Positions 36,656 to 44,603 of a DNA stretch of 60,724 nucleotides are shown here, piece by piece (position 1 is the stretch's first letter; each line of letters starts with the position of its first letter). This stretch comes from Prochlorococcus sp. AG-347-K19 (GTDB taxonomy: Bacteria; Cyanobacteriota; Cyanobacteriia; PCC-6307; Cyanobiaceae): NCBI GenBank assembly GCA_003281335.1, contig QCCG01000008.1:1-60724 (forward strand), in the 5' to 3' direction. The notes below the pieces were generated by a model. That model was not told the DNA's origin, searched no databases, and saw only the letters and a list, made by a program, of their open reading frames with translations. Both the position numbers and the translations under genes were made by a program.

Positions 36656-37555
36656 TTAGAGAGAATCAACCCAATGCAAAATATGCTGATTAACTAATTC
36701 AGGTATCTCATCATGAGGGCAATGTCCTGCATCAAGAATAATTTCTTTTGTATTCTTTGGTGTAAATTTTTTATATAGATTTCTTTTTTTTGGAGTGTTC
36801 ATCCATGGATCTTTCCCTCCCCAAAGAAGTAATAATGGTGCATTTAGTTTTGCGAATAGCTTATCCAACGGCAATCCCTGAGGACCTGATGGGTTAAATA
36901 CACTTCTAAAAACATTAAAAGCTCCTACATCTAATGAAGGCTTCCTTATTGACTCAACTAAAAAATCATCAACATTTTTTTTATCAACATAAACTTGATT
37001 CAAAGTTTTTTTAATATTTTTTGGATTTCTCATATTCTCAAAAATCAAACGTTGAAGAACAATATTTTTCAAAAATATGCCGGCAACTGTTTCAATTGAA
37101 GTTTGCAACATATTCTTTTTGATAGTTTTTTCTTCACTAAAATATCCTGCAGCATTCAGTAATATCACTCCTGCATTTAGATCATTTAATTCTGCACCAG
37201 CCGCTAATGCTGCATAACCGCCTAATGAATTTCCAACAACAATTGTGGGTTTTTTGATTTTCTCTCTAACGTAAGCGACAACCTGATCCTTCCATAAAGA
37301 TCCTGAGTATTCAACATCTTGGGGCTTCGGACTTTTTCCAAAACCGAGAAGATCCATCGCATGAACTTCATATTTGCTACTCAAAATAGGGATATTGAAT
37401 CTCCAATGATCCGTAGAGGCCCCGAAACCATGAATTAATAAAATTGCACATTCTTTTGAGGTATTCTCAGGCTTAGCAGAAACTGTATGTATTGGGTAAT
37501 TTAAAAAATTCCAGTCATAATTTACATCACTATCTATAAGAGCTGACTTTTCCAT
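36656..37555 (-). CDS. Alpha/beta hydrolase fold protein
   Basis: 299 residues. The oxyanion region LIHGFGAS (40-47), nucleophile elbow VVGNSLGGY (Ser110), Asp249 in LLWGGKDPW and His278 in LDAGHCPHDE form a complete catalytic triad. The DHWRFN and MDLLGFGKSPKP segments are shared with plant/cyanobacterial pheophytinase-like and haloalkane-dehalogenase-like hydrolases. The substrate is unknown. It has no signal peptide. It lies 45 bases downstream of the antiporter. Confidence 0.88.
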   Translation of the reverse strand: MEKSALIDSDVNYDWNFLNYPIHTVSAKPENTSKECAILLIHGFGASTDHWRFNIPILSSKYEVHAMDLLGFGKSPKPQDVEYSGSLWKDQVVAYVREKIKKPTIVVGNSLGGYAALAAGAELNDLNAGVILLNAAGYFSEEKTIKKNMLQTSIETVAGIFLKNIVLQRLIFENMRNPKNIKKTLNQVYVDKKNVDDFLVESIRKPSLDVGAFNVFRSVFNPSGPQGLPLDKLFAKLNAPLLLLWGGKDPWMNTPKKRNLYKKFTPKNTKEIILDAGHCPHDEIPELVNQHILHWVDSL

Positions 37556-37600
37556 TTATTAAAAACTTTTTTATTTTCTTGATTCTAATAAACTTATTTC

Positions 37601-38968
37601 CTAAAGAAGACCCACAGGATCAGCTGCAACATCATCTGAAATTTTATTGCCATCATTTGGGGGCTTATCTTTTAGGACAATTCTCAATAGAACAGGTGCA
37701 AGAAATGTAGTTCCAATAACCATTAATAAAATAGCTGCTTCAAGAGAAGGAGTTAACAACTTAGCGCTTGTTCCTAATCCAAGGAAAATCAAACCAACCT
37801 CTCCTCTAGGCATCATACCCAAACCTACTACTAATCTATTTGTTGGTTTATCACTTGAAAATACCCATCCTGCTGCAATTTTTCCAATAATTGCGACAAC
37901 TAATAAAAATCCTGCAACTACAAGAGCTGACCTACTTGTTGGATCAAGGGGATTGATAACTGATAAATCCATTCCCGCTCCAACTAATACAAAGAAAATA
38001 GTTGCGAATAAGGATACTAAAGGTAAAACGGATTGTTGAATTGCGTGATTATTTTTAGAACTACTTAGAATTAATCCAGCTGCAAAAGCACCTAAGGCTG
38101 CTTCCAAACCAATGGCTGTTGCTACGAAACAACACAATACAAGTATCACAAAAGAAGCTACCACTACGGCTCCAGGAGCCTTTAATCTATCTAATAACCA
38201 ATCAAAACCTGGAGCTGCTGTTCTACTTAATGCAATAGCAGCAATAACAAATACTACAGCTGCTGCAACTAACTTAACGATAGGAGCAATTTCTAAAGTT
38301 CCTCCGGCAGCAAGGGCGACTACAACTGCCAAAATAACAATTCCCAAGATATCGTCTAACACTGCTGCACCAATAACAATCTGTCCTTCTCTAGTTTTTA
38401 AATAACCCAACTCACCAAAAACACTTGCAGTAATTCCTATACTTGTTGCCGTCATTGATGCTCCAGCAAAAACTGCTGGAATAAGATCTACTTGGAAAAT
38501 AAACATTAATCCAAGAGTTCCAAAGGCAAACGGTAAAATAACACCAGCCATAGCAACAGTGAAAGCTTGAGCTCCAACAGCTACTAATTCCTCTAACTCA
38601 CTTTCTAGTCCTGTTAAAAATAAAAGAGCATATAACCCTAGAGTTGCTACTGCTTGGAGGGATGGAAAACTTTCGAAATAAACATCAGGTACAGCTTCTG
38701 GGGGGATTGACGCTAAAGAACTAATAACACTTACAAGTCCCTCATTTAATTCGGTTCCAGCTGAAGGCGGTATCAACAAATGGAATCCAGATGCCCCTAT
38801 TACGACCCCTGCAAGAAGCTCACCTACTATTGTTGGCAAACTAAGTCTTACTAATACTTCTGCTAATGCTCTTGCTGCTAAAAATATCAATAGAAACCTT
38901 ATAACTCCTATCAACGTTTCAGCAACTTCTAAATCATGTGCACTTAATTCAGCAAGTAAAGAGTACAT
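37601..38968 (-). CDS. CPA2-family cation:proton antiporter
   Basis: 455 residues, about 12 membrane helices. The ion-binding aspartate pair of CPA2 antiporters is visible as AAVLDDILGIVIL (D205, D206), with GLESELEEL and ASMTATSIGITASVFGELG before it. It exchanges Na+ or K+ for protons across a membrane. There is no C-terminal TrkA-N regulatory domain, unlike KefB/KefC. A perfect 14-base palindrome covers the start codon. It is the first gene of a leftward cluster and divergent from glgP. Confidence 0.9.
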   Translation of the reverse strand: MYSLLAELSAHDLEVAETLIGVIRFLLIFLAARALAEVLVRLSLPTIVGELLAGVVIGASGFHLLIPPSAGTELNEGLVSVISSLASIPPEAVPDVYFESFPSLQAVATLGLYALLFLTGLESELEELVAVGAQAFTVAMAGVILPFAFGTLGLMFIFQVDLIPAVFAGASMTATSIGITASVFGELGYLKTREGQIVIGAAVLDDILGIVILAVVVALAAGGTLEIAPIVKLVAAAVVFVIAAIALSRTAAPGFDWLLDRLKAPGAVVVASFVILVLCCFVATAIGLEAALGAFAAGLILSSSKNNHAIQQSVLPLVSLFATIFFVLVGAGMDLSVINPLDPTSRSALVVAGFLLVVAIIGKIAAGWVFSSDKPTNRLVVGLGMMPRGEVGLIFLGLGTSAKLLTPSLEAAILLMVIGTTFLAPVLLRIVLKDKPPNDGNKISDDVAADPVGLL

Positions 38969-39012
38969 TTAAATGTAAAAAAATAAACTACCTAATTGGA
39001 AGATAGTTTATT
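38964..39012. promoter_or_regulatory. Palindrome over the antiporter start plus a second inverted repeat
   Basis: TACATTTAAATGTA (38964-38977) is a perfect palindrome that includes the antiporter ATG. Next to it, AATAAACTA (38982-38990) and TAGTTTATT (39004-39012) form a perfect 9-bp inverted repeat with a 13-base spacer. Both lie in the 151-base gap before the divergent glgP and could be operator sites or leader hairpins. Confidence 0.4.
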
Positions 39013-39119
39013 GAGGGCCCACTTTAAGAAATATGTAAGAAAAAAGCAAAAATACTCAACAAGTGTGGATCTGAAGTTACAACAAAGAAATTTTCTTAAA
39101 AGTGGCTATTGTCTGTTAT

Positions 39120-41666
39120 ATGGCTAATCCAATGAATTCCAACGAACCCTTCGATCTACGTCTGCCTACCCCAGGCTGCTACTTAGATCCTGAGAAAGCT
39201 GGCATGGATTCTGATGCTGTTTTTCAAGGAATGACAGCCCATCTCTTCTACACTCTCGGAAAGTTAGCTACTTCTGCAAGTCCTCACGACTTGTACATGG
39301 CTTTAAGTTACGCTGTTAAAGATAGGCTAATGACAAGATATTTAGCCAGCCAAGAAGTCATAAGAAAAAAACCACAAAAAACAGTCGCCTACTTATCAGC
39401 AGAATTTTTAATAGGCCCACAATTAAGCAATAATCTTCTCAATTTAGGAATAACTCAAGAGGCAGAAGATGCTTTAAAAAGATTTGGTATTGAATCATTG
39501 TCAACAATTCTTGAAGTTGAAGAGGAGCCTGGTTTAGGGAATGGTGGACTCGGCAGACTTGCAGCATGTTACATGGAATCATTAGCATCTCTGCAAGTTC
39601 CAGCAGTTGGTTATGGTATTAGATATGAATTTGGTATATTCAACCAGTTAATTAGAGATGGCTGGCAAGTTGAAGTAACTGATAAATGGTTAAAAGGCGG
39701 GTGGCCATGGGAACTACCACAACCCGACGAATCATGCTTCGTTGGTTTTGGAGGCAGAACTGAAAGTTATAGAGATGATAAAGGTAATTACAGATCAAGA
39801 TGGATCCCTTCAGAACATGCTATTGGAGTACCTCATGATGTTCCAGTTTTAGGATACAGAGTAAATACTTGTGACAGATTAAGATTATGGAGAGCTGATG
39901 CAACTGAAAGTTTTGACTTTTATGCATTCAATATTGGTGATTATTATGGTGCAGTAGAAGAGAAAGTTGCATCTGAAACTCTTTCAAAAGTTCTATATCC
40001 AAATGACGGAACTGACGAAGGTAGAAGATTAAGACTTAAACAACAACACTTTTTTGTAAGTTGTTCACTTCAAGATATGTTGAGAAGCCTAGAAAAAAGA
40101 TCAATACCAATAACAGAATTCCCCAAACACTGGACAGTCCAATTAAATGATACCCATCCTGCTATTGCAGTTGCTGAGCTAATGCGACTCCTCATTGACC
40201 AATATCAAATAGGTTGGGATAAAGCATGGAATATAACAACCTCCTCAGTTGCTTATACCAACCACACATTACTACCGGAAGCGTTAGAAAAATGGGATTT
40301 AGGTTTATTTAACGATCTTCTTCCTCGTCATCTAGAAATTATTTATGAAATTAATTGGAGATTTCTACAACAATTAAGATTACGTTATCCTGGAGATGAC
40401 AAAATCCTTCAAAAACTCTCAATAATTGATGAAGAAGGCTCCAAATCAGTTCGGATGGCCCACTTGGCTACAATTGGAGCTCATCATATAAATGGTGTTG
40501 CAGCTCTTCATTCAGATCTAATAAAAAGACAACTTCTGCCAGAATTCGCTGCATTATGGCCTGAAAAATTCACAAATGTAACTAATGGAGTTACTCCTAG
40601 GAGATGGGTTGCCCTATCTAATCCATCATTATCTAACCTTCTAGAAGAAGAAGTTGGTCCAAATTGGATAATAAATATGGAACTTCTTAAGAAGTTAGAA
40701 GAAAAAAAAGATGACAACAATTTTTTAAAAAAATTCGAAGAAAGTAAACTAAATGGCAAAAGAAAATTAGCTAGTTTTATCCATTCAAAAACTGGTATAC
40801 TTGTAGATCCATCAAGTTTATTTGATGTTCAAGTAAAAAGGATACATCAATATAAAAGGCAACATTTAAACGCTCTACAAATTATTGCTCAATATTTAAG
40901 AATCAAAAATGGTACAAACAAATATGAAGTACCAAGAACAATAATATTTGGAGGTAAAGCTGCACCAGGTTACTTTATGGCAAAGCTAATGATTAGATTT
41001 ATTAATGGTATTGCTGATGTGGTTAATTCTGATCCAGATATGGAGGGTCTATTAAGAGTCGTTTTTCTACCAGACTATAACGTTAAACTAGGTGAAATAG
41101 TTTATCCCGCAACTGATCTTTCAGAACAAATTTCAACTGCCGGAAAAGAAGCATCTGGAACTGGAAATATGAAATTTGCCATGAATGGAGCGTTAACCAT
41201 TGGAACATTAGATGGAGCTAATGTGGAATTAAGAGATCTTGTGAAAAAAGAAAATTTCTTTCTTTTTGGTAAAACTGAAAGCGAAATTATGGATTTAAAA
41301 AATAATAATTATTCCCCTAAAACTTTTATTGATCAATGTCCAGAACTTAAAGAGGTTATACGCCTTATTGAAATAGGTCACTTTAGTAATGGGGATAAAG
41401 AATTATTTAAACCTTTACTCAATAGCTTAACTGGACATGATCCATTCTTTGTTATGGCTGACTTTGAAGACTACTTAAACAAGCAGGATATAGTCAGTGA
41501 ATGCTGGAATAATAAAAAATCATGGAATAAAATGGCATTGTTAAATACTGCTAGATCAGGATATTTTTCTTCTGATAGATCTATTAGAGAGTACTGCAAA
41601 TCAATTTGGAAAGTATCTCCGATGCCAGTTGAAATTACTTGCGATGTAGAAGAATTAACTAATTAA
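39120..41666 (+). CDS. glgP: Glycogen phosphorylase
   Basis: 848 residues from ATG 39120; an in-frame GTG at 39102 would add six residues. It releases glucose 1-phosphate from stored glycogen, mainly at night. GNGGLGRLAACY, VQLNDTHPAIAVAELMR, FGGKAAPGYFMAK and the PLP site ASGTGNMKFAMNGA (Lys685) are intact. The strongly conserved core and normal length leave no doubt. Its last 8 bases overlap the 3' end of a convergent small gene. Confidence 0.97.
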   Translation: MANPMNSNEPFDLRLPTPGCYLDPEKAGMDSDAVFQGMTAHLFYTLGKLATSASPHDLYMALSYAVKDRLMTRYLASQEVIRKKPQKTVAYLSAEFLIGPQLSNNLLNLGITQEAEDALKRFGIESLSTILEVEEEPGLGNGGLGRLAACYMESLASLQVPAVGYGIRYEFGIFNQLIRDGWQVEVTDKWLKGGWPWELPQPDESCFVGFGGRTESYRDDKGNYRSRWIPSEHAIGVPHDVPVLGYRVNTCDRLRLWRADATESFDFYAFNIGDYYGAVEEKVASETLSKVLYPNDGTDEGRRLRLKQQHFFVSCSLQDMLRSLEKRSIPITEFPKHWTVQLNDTHPAIAVAELMRLLIDQYQIGWDKAWNITTSSVAYTNHTLLPEALEKWDLGLFNDLLPRHLEIIYEINWRFLQQLRLRYPGDDKILQKLSIIDEEGSKSVRMAHLATIGAHHINGVAALHSDLIKRQLLPEFAALWPEKFTNVTNGVTPRRWVALSNPSLSNLLEEEVGPNWIINMELLKKLEEKKDDNNFLKKFEESKLNGKRKLASFIHSKTGILVDPSSLFDVQVKRIHQYKRQHLNALQIIAQYLRIKNGTNKYEVPRTIIFGGKAAPGYFMAKLMIRFINGIADVVNSDPDMEGLLRVVFLPDYNVKLGEIVYPATDLSEQISTAGKEASGTGNMKFAMNGALTIGTLDGANVELRDLVKKENFFLFGKTESEIMDLKNNNYSPKTFIDQCPELKEVIRLIEIGHFSNGDKELFKPLLNSLTGHDPFFVMADFEDYLNKQDIVSECWNNKKSWNKMALLNTARSGYFSSDRSIREYCKSIWKVSPMPVEITCDVEELTN

Positions 41667-42114
41667 TATTTTTCTTGTCTGGTGAATCTGGGGTTTGATG
41701 AAATAATCTATTCAAAATTAATCGATCCATATTTAATGGATCTGGAGCTAATTCATTTGCAATTTCTTTAAATTTTGATTCAATTTTGTTGGAAATTTTT
41801 GTATCAAATATTCTTTCCATTAAGGCTTCAATCGAATATAAATAGGCATTAACACTTTCAAGTTCATCTAAAGCTTCAGTAATTTCTGTGTCAGAAATAT
41901 GTTTTTCTTCTAGTGTGATATCTTGATTTGATTCCCTTAAAGATAATTCTCTCTGCAACTCATCAGTAACTTTTGTACAAAGAGTTCTGAATGATTGAAT
42001 AGATGCCCAATTCAATTCTTGTTGATGCTTAAAAGTAGGAAATTCTCTAATCAGACGATCATGCTCTTTATAAAATCTCTTACAATCAGAGCATTGACAT
42101 GGTTCTTCAGCCAA
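41659..42114 (-). CDS. Conserved protein with N-terminal cysteine cluster, unknown function
   Basis: 151 residues starting with TTG at 42114. The N terminus has CQCSDC (Cys6, Cys8, Cys11), which may bind a metal. The rest is helical and acidic, with LEESV-like and SKFKEIANELAPDPLNMDRLILN near the C terminus. It has no signal or membrane helix. It is 31 bases downstream of another small gene on the same strand and overlaps glgP's 3' end by 8 bases. I do not recognise the family. Confidence 0.65.
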   Translation of the reverse strand: MAEEPCQCSDCKRFYKEHDRLIREFPTFKHQQELNWASIQSFRTLCTKVTDELQRELSLRESNQDITLEEKHISDTEITEALDELESVNAYLYSIEALMERIFDTKISNKIESKFKEIANELAPDPLNMDRLILNRLFHQTPDSPDKKNIN

Positions 42115-42145
42115 AGGGAAATATAATTCTTTTTATATCATCTCA

Positions 42146-42478
42146 CTATTTGGGCAAAATTGTAGGGCCATCCAATAATTCGTCATTTTCATCGAGTGAA
42201 TCTGGACTATCTGGCAAAGGTATTTCAATACTTGTGACCAAATTAATAACATCTCGTAGTCTCATAGAATCGGCAAACCATCCCATTGCTTGCTCGGCAT
42301 CACCTCTTTTTTCAGCATCATTTGCTTGATCTTCGTGAGCTTCCGCCAATAGAGCAAGCCAGCACAGGCATCTTGCTTGAACTATTGAAAGATCTAAATC
42401 ATTAGGTTGAGACTTTGAAATGCGTTCATGCTCTTGTTGAATTAAGAGTTTTAAACGCATATCATGCAACTTAGCCAT
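42146..42478 (-). CDS. Small conserved cyanobacterial protein, unknown function
   Basis: 110 residues. The helical N-terminal half with QARCLCWLALLAEAHEDQANDAEKR and GDAEQAMGWFADSMRLRDV resembles a short TPR-like hairpin; the tail is acidic (PDSPDSLDENDELLDG). It is soluble. It is followed by the 151-residue gene in the same direction, and tRNA-Arg(CCT) is transcribed toward it from 79 bases upstream. No function is assigned. Confidence 0.68.
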   Translation of the reverse strand: MAKLHDMRLKLLIQQEHERISKSQPNDLDLSIVQARCLCWLALLAEAHEDQANDAEKRGDAEQAMGWFADSMRLRDVINLVTSIEIPLPDSPDSLDENDELLDGPTILPK

Positions 42479-42556
42479 AAAAGATTTACTACTAACTACA
42501 CGCTAGCTAGAGAGTAAGAATTTTGCACACATACTACATATAGTTTTTTATTTTTA

Positions 42557-42630
<74 letters not shown>

Positions 42631-42668
42631 AATAGATGATTTTTGCAGTATTAAGCATTATGCTAAAT

Positions 42669-43044
42669 GAAAGCAGGAGAGGCAATCGCAAAAAAGTTTT
42701 ATTTTGTTTCCAAAATAAAACTTTTTTGAGGAAAGTCCGGGCTCCCACATGGTCAGGCTTGCTGGGTAATTCCCAGTGCGGGTAACCGTGAGGATAGTGC
42801 CACAGAAACATACCGCCTAATACTTTATGTATGGCAAGGGTGCAAGGGTGTGGTAAGAGCGCACCAGCAACATTGAGAAGTGTTGGCTAGGTAAACCCCG
42901 GCTGGGAGCAAGGCTTAGTAGATTTATGACCATTACACAATCTACTTTTAAGCGCCGCTTGAGACTGTGAAGTAATTCCAGTCCTAGATAGATGATTGCC
43001 CATCTTAATTAAGATGAACAGAACCCGGCTTATGACCTGCTTTC
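42669..43044 (+). ncRNA. rnpB: RNase P RNA
   Basis: The catalytic RNA that trims tRNA 5' leaders. P1 is a perfect pair, GAAAGCAGG (42669-42677) with CCTGCTTTC (43036-43044). Universal core motifs are present: GAGGAAAGTCCGGGCTCC (42728-42745) and ACAGAACCCGGCTTA near the 3' end. The P3 arm is a perfect 17-bp, purely AT-rich hairpin with a TTTC loop (42690-42727), G-C only at three positions. The length of about 376 bases is normal for cyanobacteria. Confidence 0.96.
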
Positions 43045-43069
43045 TTATTGTTGTGATTATTCAAATCAG

Positions 43070-43819
43070 ATGACAAATATAATGAACGAAAAGAGAATTA
43101 ATCAAATAACTAATTTTTTAAAGTCTTTAAATATTAAATCGAAAAGATTTTCTGAAATAATTAAAACTCAAAATATTTCAGTTATTCAAGATTTTAATCA
43201 AGCATTTATCCACTCATCTGAGGACCAAATAATAAATTACGAAAAGCTTGAATTTTTCGGAGATGCAGTACTCAGATTAGCTGCTTCTAATTTTATTGAA
43301 AAACAATATCCTCAAATGAGTGTAGGAGAAAGATCAGAGCTAAGAGCGCACATTGTCAGTGATGAATGGTTGACTAAATTAGGGAAAAAAATTGATATAG
43401 AAAAATTAATAATTAAAGGACCTAAAGCTCTTGGTGATGAAAATTCAAAAAATACTATTATTGGTGAAGCTACAGAAGCTTTAATCGGTGCTATTTATAA
43501 GTGCTTTAATTCAATTCAGGAAGTAAATCTTTGGCTAGATGATATATGGGAGAAAGATTCAGAAATATTTTTAAAAGCTCCATATAAATTCAAATCTAAG
43601 ACAGTATTGCAAGAGTGGTGTCAAAGTAAAGGTTTTGAATTGCCAGTCTATAAAATAATTGAAGTCTCAAAAAAAAATGGAGACCCTAAAAGGTTCTCTT
43701 GCAATATATTTATCGAAGGTTTACAAGAATCATCTGCATTCGGAAAATCCCATAAACAAGCAGAAACAAACGCAGCTAGAGTTTTGATAGAGAAATTTAT
43801 AACTAAGGGTAAAATCTAA
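43070..43819 (+). CDS. rnc: Ribonuclease III
   Basis: 249 residues (or 245 if the ATG at 43082 is used). It cleaves double-stranded RNA in rRNA processing and sRNA turnover. The signature NYEKLEFFGDAVLRLAAS (56-73) contains the catalytic acidic residues, GEATEALIGAIY holds the second set, and a C-terminal dsRNA-binding domain (about 176-246) has KTVLQEWCQSKGFELPVY. It starts 25 bases after rnpB, so two RNA-processing genes sit in tandem. Confidence 0.95.
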   Translation: MTNIMNEKRINQITNFLKSLNIKSKRFSEIIKTQNISVIQDFNQAFIHSSEDQIINYEKLEFFGDAVLRLAASNFIEKQYPQMSVGERSELRAHIVSDEWLTKLGKKIDIEKLIIKGPKALGDENSKNTIIGEATEALIGAIYKCFNSIQEVNLWLDDIWEKDSEIFLKAPYKFKSKTVLQEWCQSKGFELPVYKIIEVSKKNGDPKRFSCNIFIEGLQESSAFGKSHKQAETNAARVLIEKFITKGKI

Positions 43820-43822
43820 TTT

Positions 43823-44008
43823 TTATACTATTTCTAAATTCCTTATCTGGAAGGTTATGAGTTTATCCCAATTACCCCCTTCAAAGAGAACAGCTGCTCT
43901 TTTTTTTGTAACTCTCTGCACAAACCCTTTATATCCTCTATATATAGAGTTATTGTCTTTTACAACAACAAAAGAACCTGGGAGTATTGGTTTAGCAGAT
44001 AATTCCAT
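43823..44008 (-). CDS. ndhS: NDH-1 subunit S (ferredoxin-docking SH3-like protein)
   Basis: 61 residues. A small SH3-like barrel with PGSFVVVKDNNSIYRGYKGF, VQRVTKKRAAVLFEGGNWDK and LITFQIRNLEIV. The LFEGGNWDKLITF core is typical of NdhS (Ssl0352/CRR31), which binds ferredoxin at the photosynthetic NDH-1 complex for cyclic electron flow. It is convergent with rnc (3-base gap) and divergent from rimM. Confidence 0.85.
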   Translation of the reverse strand: MELSAKPILPGSFVVVKDNNSIYRGYKGFVQRVTKKRAAVLFEGGNWDKLITFQIRNLEIV

Positions 44009-44033
44009 AAAACAATCTTTCTAATACAATATT

Positions 44034-44573
44034 ATGATAAATAAAAACGAATGGTTGATTGTTGGATACATAACATCATGTCATGGAATTAATGGACAGT
44101 TAAAGGTTAAATCTCTAAGTGATTTTGAAGAAAGATTTTTAAAACCTGGAATGAGATGGTTACAAAAAGAAAATGAACCTCCTTCAAAAATAGAACTTAT
44201 ATCTGGTTTCAAACAGCCTGGTAAAGAAACCTTTGTAGTAAAACTCCAAGGAATAAATACAAGAAATCATGCAGAACAACTTAAAAATTTTAAAATTCTT
44301 GTAAAAACTGATGAACTACCTAAATTAAAAAAGGAAGAATTCCATTTGTTGGAACTTATAAATTTGGAAGTCAAGATTTCAGAAAATGATGAGTTAAAAA
44401 TAATTGGGAAAGTTATTAATTTAGAAAATGAGAAAAATAATTTGCTTGTTATTGAACTATTTAAAAATCAAAAAATAGTTCTCATACCATTTGTTAAAGA
44501 AATAGTCCCATTAGTAGATATAAAAAATAATTTTTTAATAATCAATCCTCCAAATGGACTTTTAGAACTATAA
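44034..44573 (+). CDS. rimM: Ribosome maturation factor RimM
   Basis: 179 residues. The N-terminal RimM domain (about 6-92) starts [20 protein letters not shown], and a PRC-barrel domain (about 98-177) contains [11 protein letters not shown] and [13 protein letters not shown]. It assists 30S head assembly by binding S19. The divergent partner ndhS is only 25 bases away. Confidence 0.94.
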   Translation: MINKNEWLIVGYITSCHGINGQLKVKSLSDFEERFLKPGMRWLQKENEPPSKIELISGFKQPGKETFVVKLQGINTRNHAEQLKNFKILVKTDELPKLKKEEFHLLELINLEVKISENDELKIIGKVINLENEKNNLLVIELFKNQKIVLIPFVKEIVPLVDIKNNFLIINPPNGLLEL

Positions 44574-44603
44574 ATCTTAAAAAACAAGTTTGTAAGAAAC
44601 TAA

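Noticed and set aside
37647..38405. Plus-strand ORFs of 97 and 130 residues rich in Thr/Ala
   Set aside because: Composition is the complement of a membrane-protein gene (antiporter), so they are shadows.
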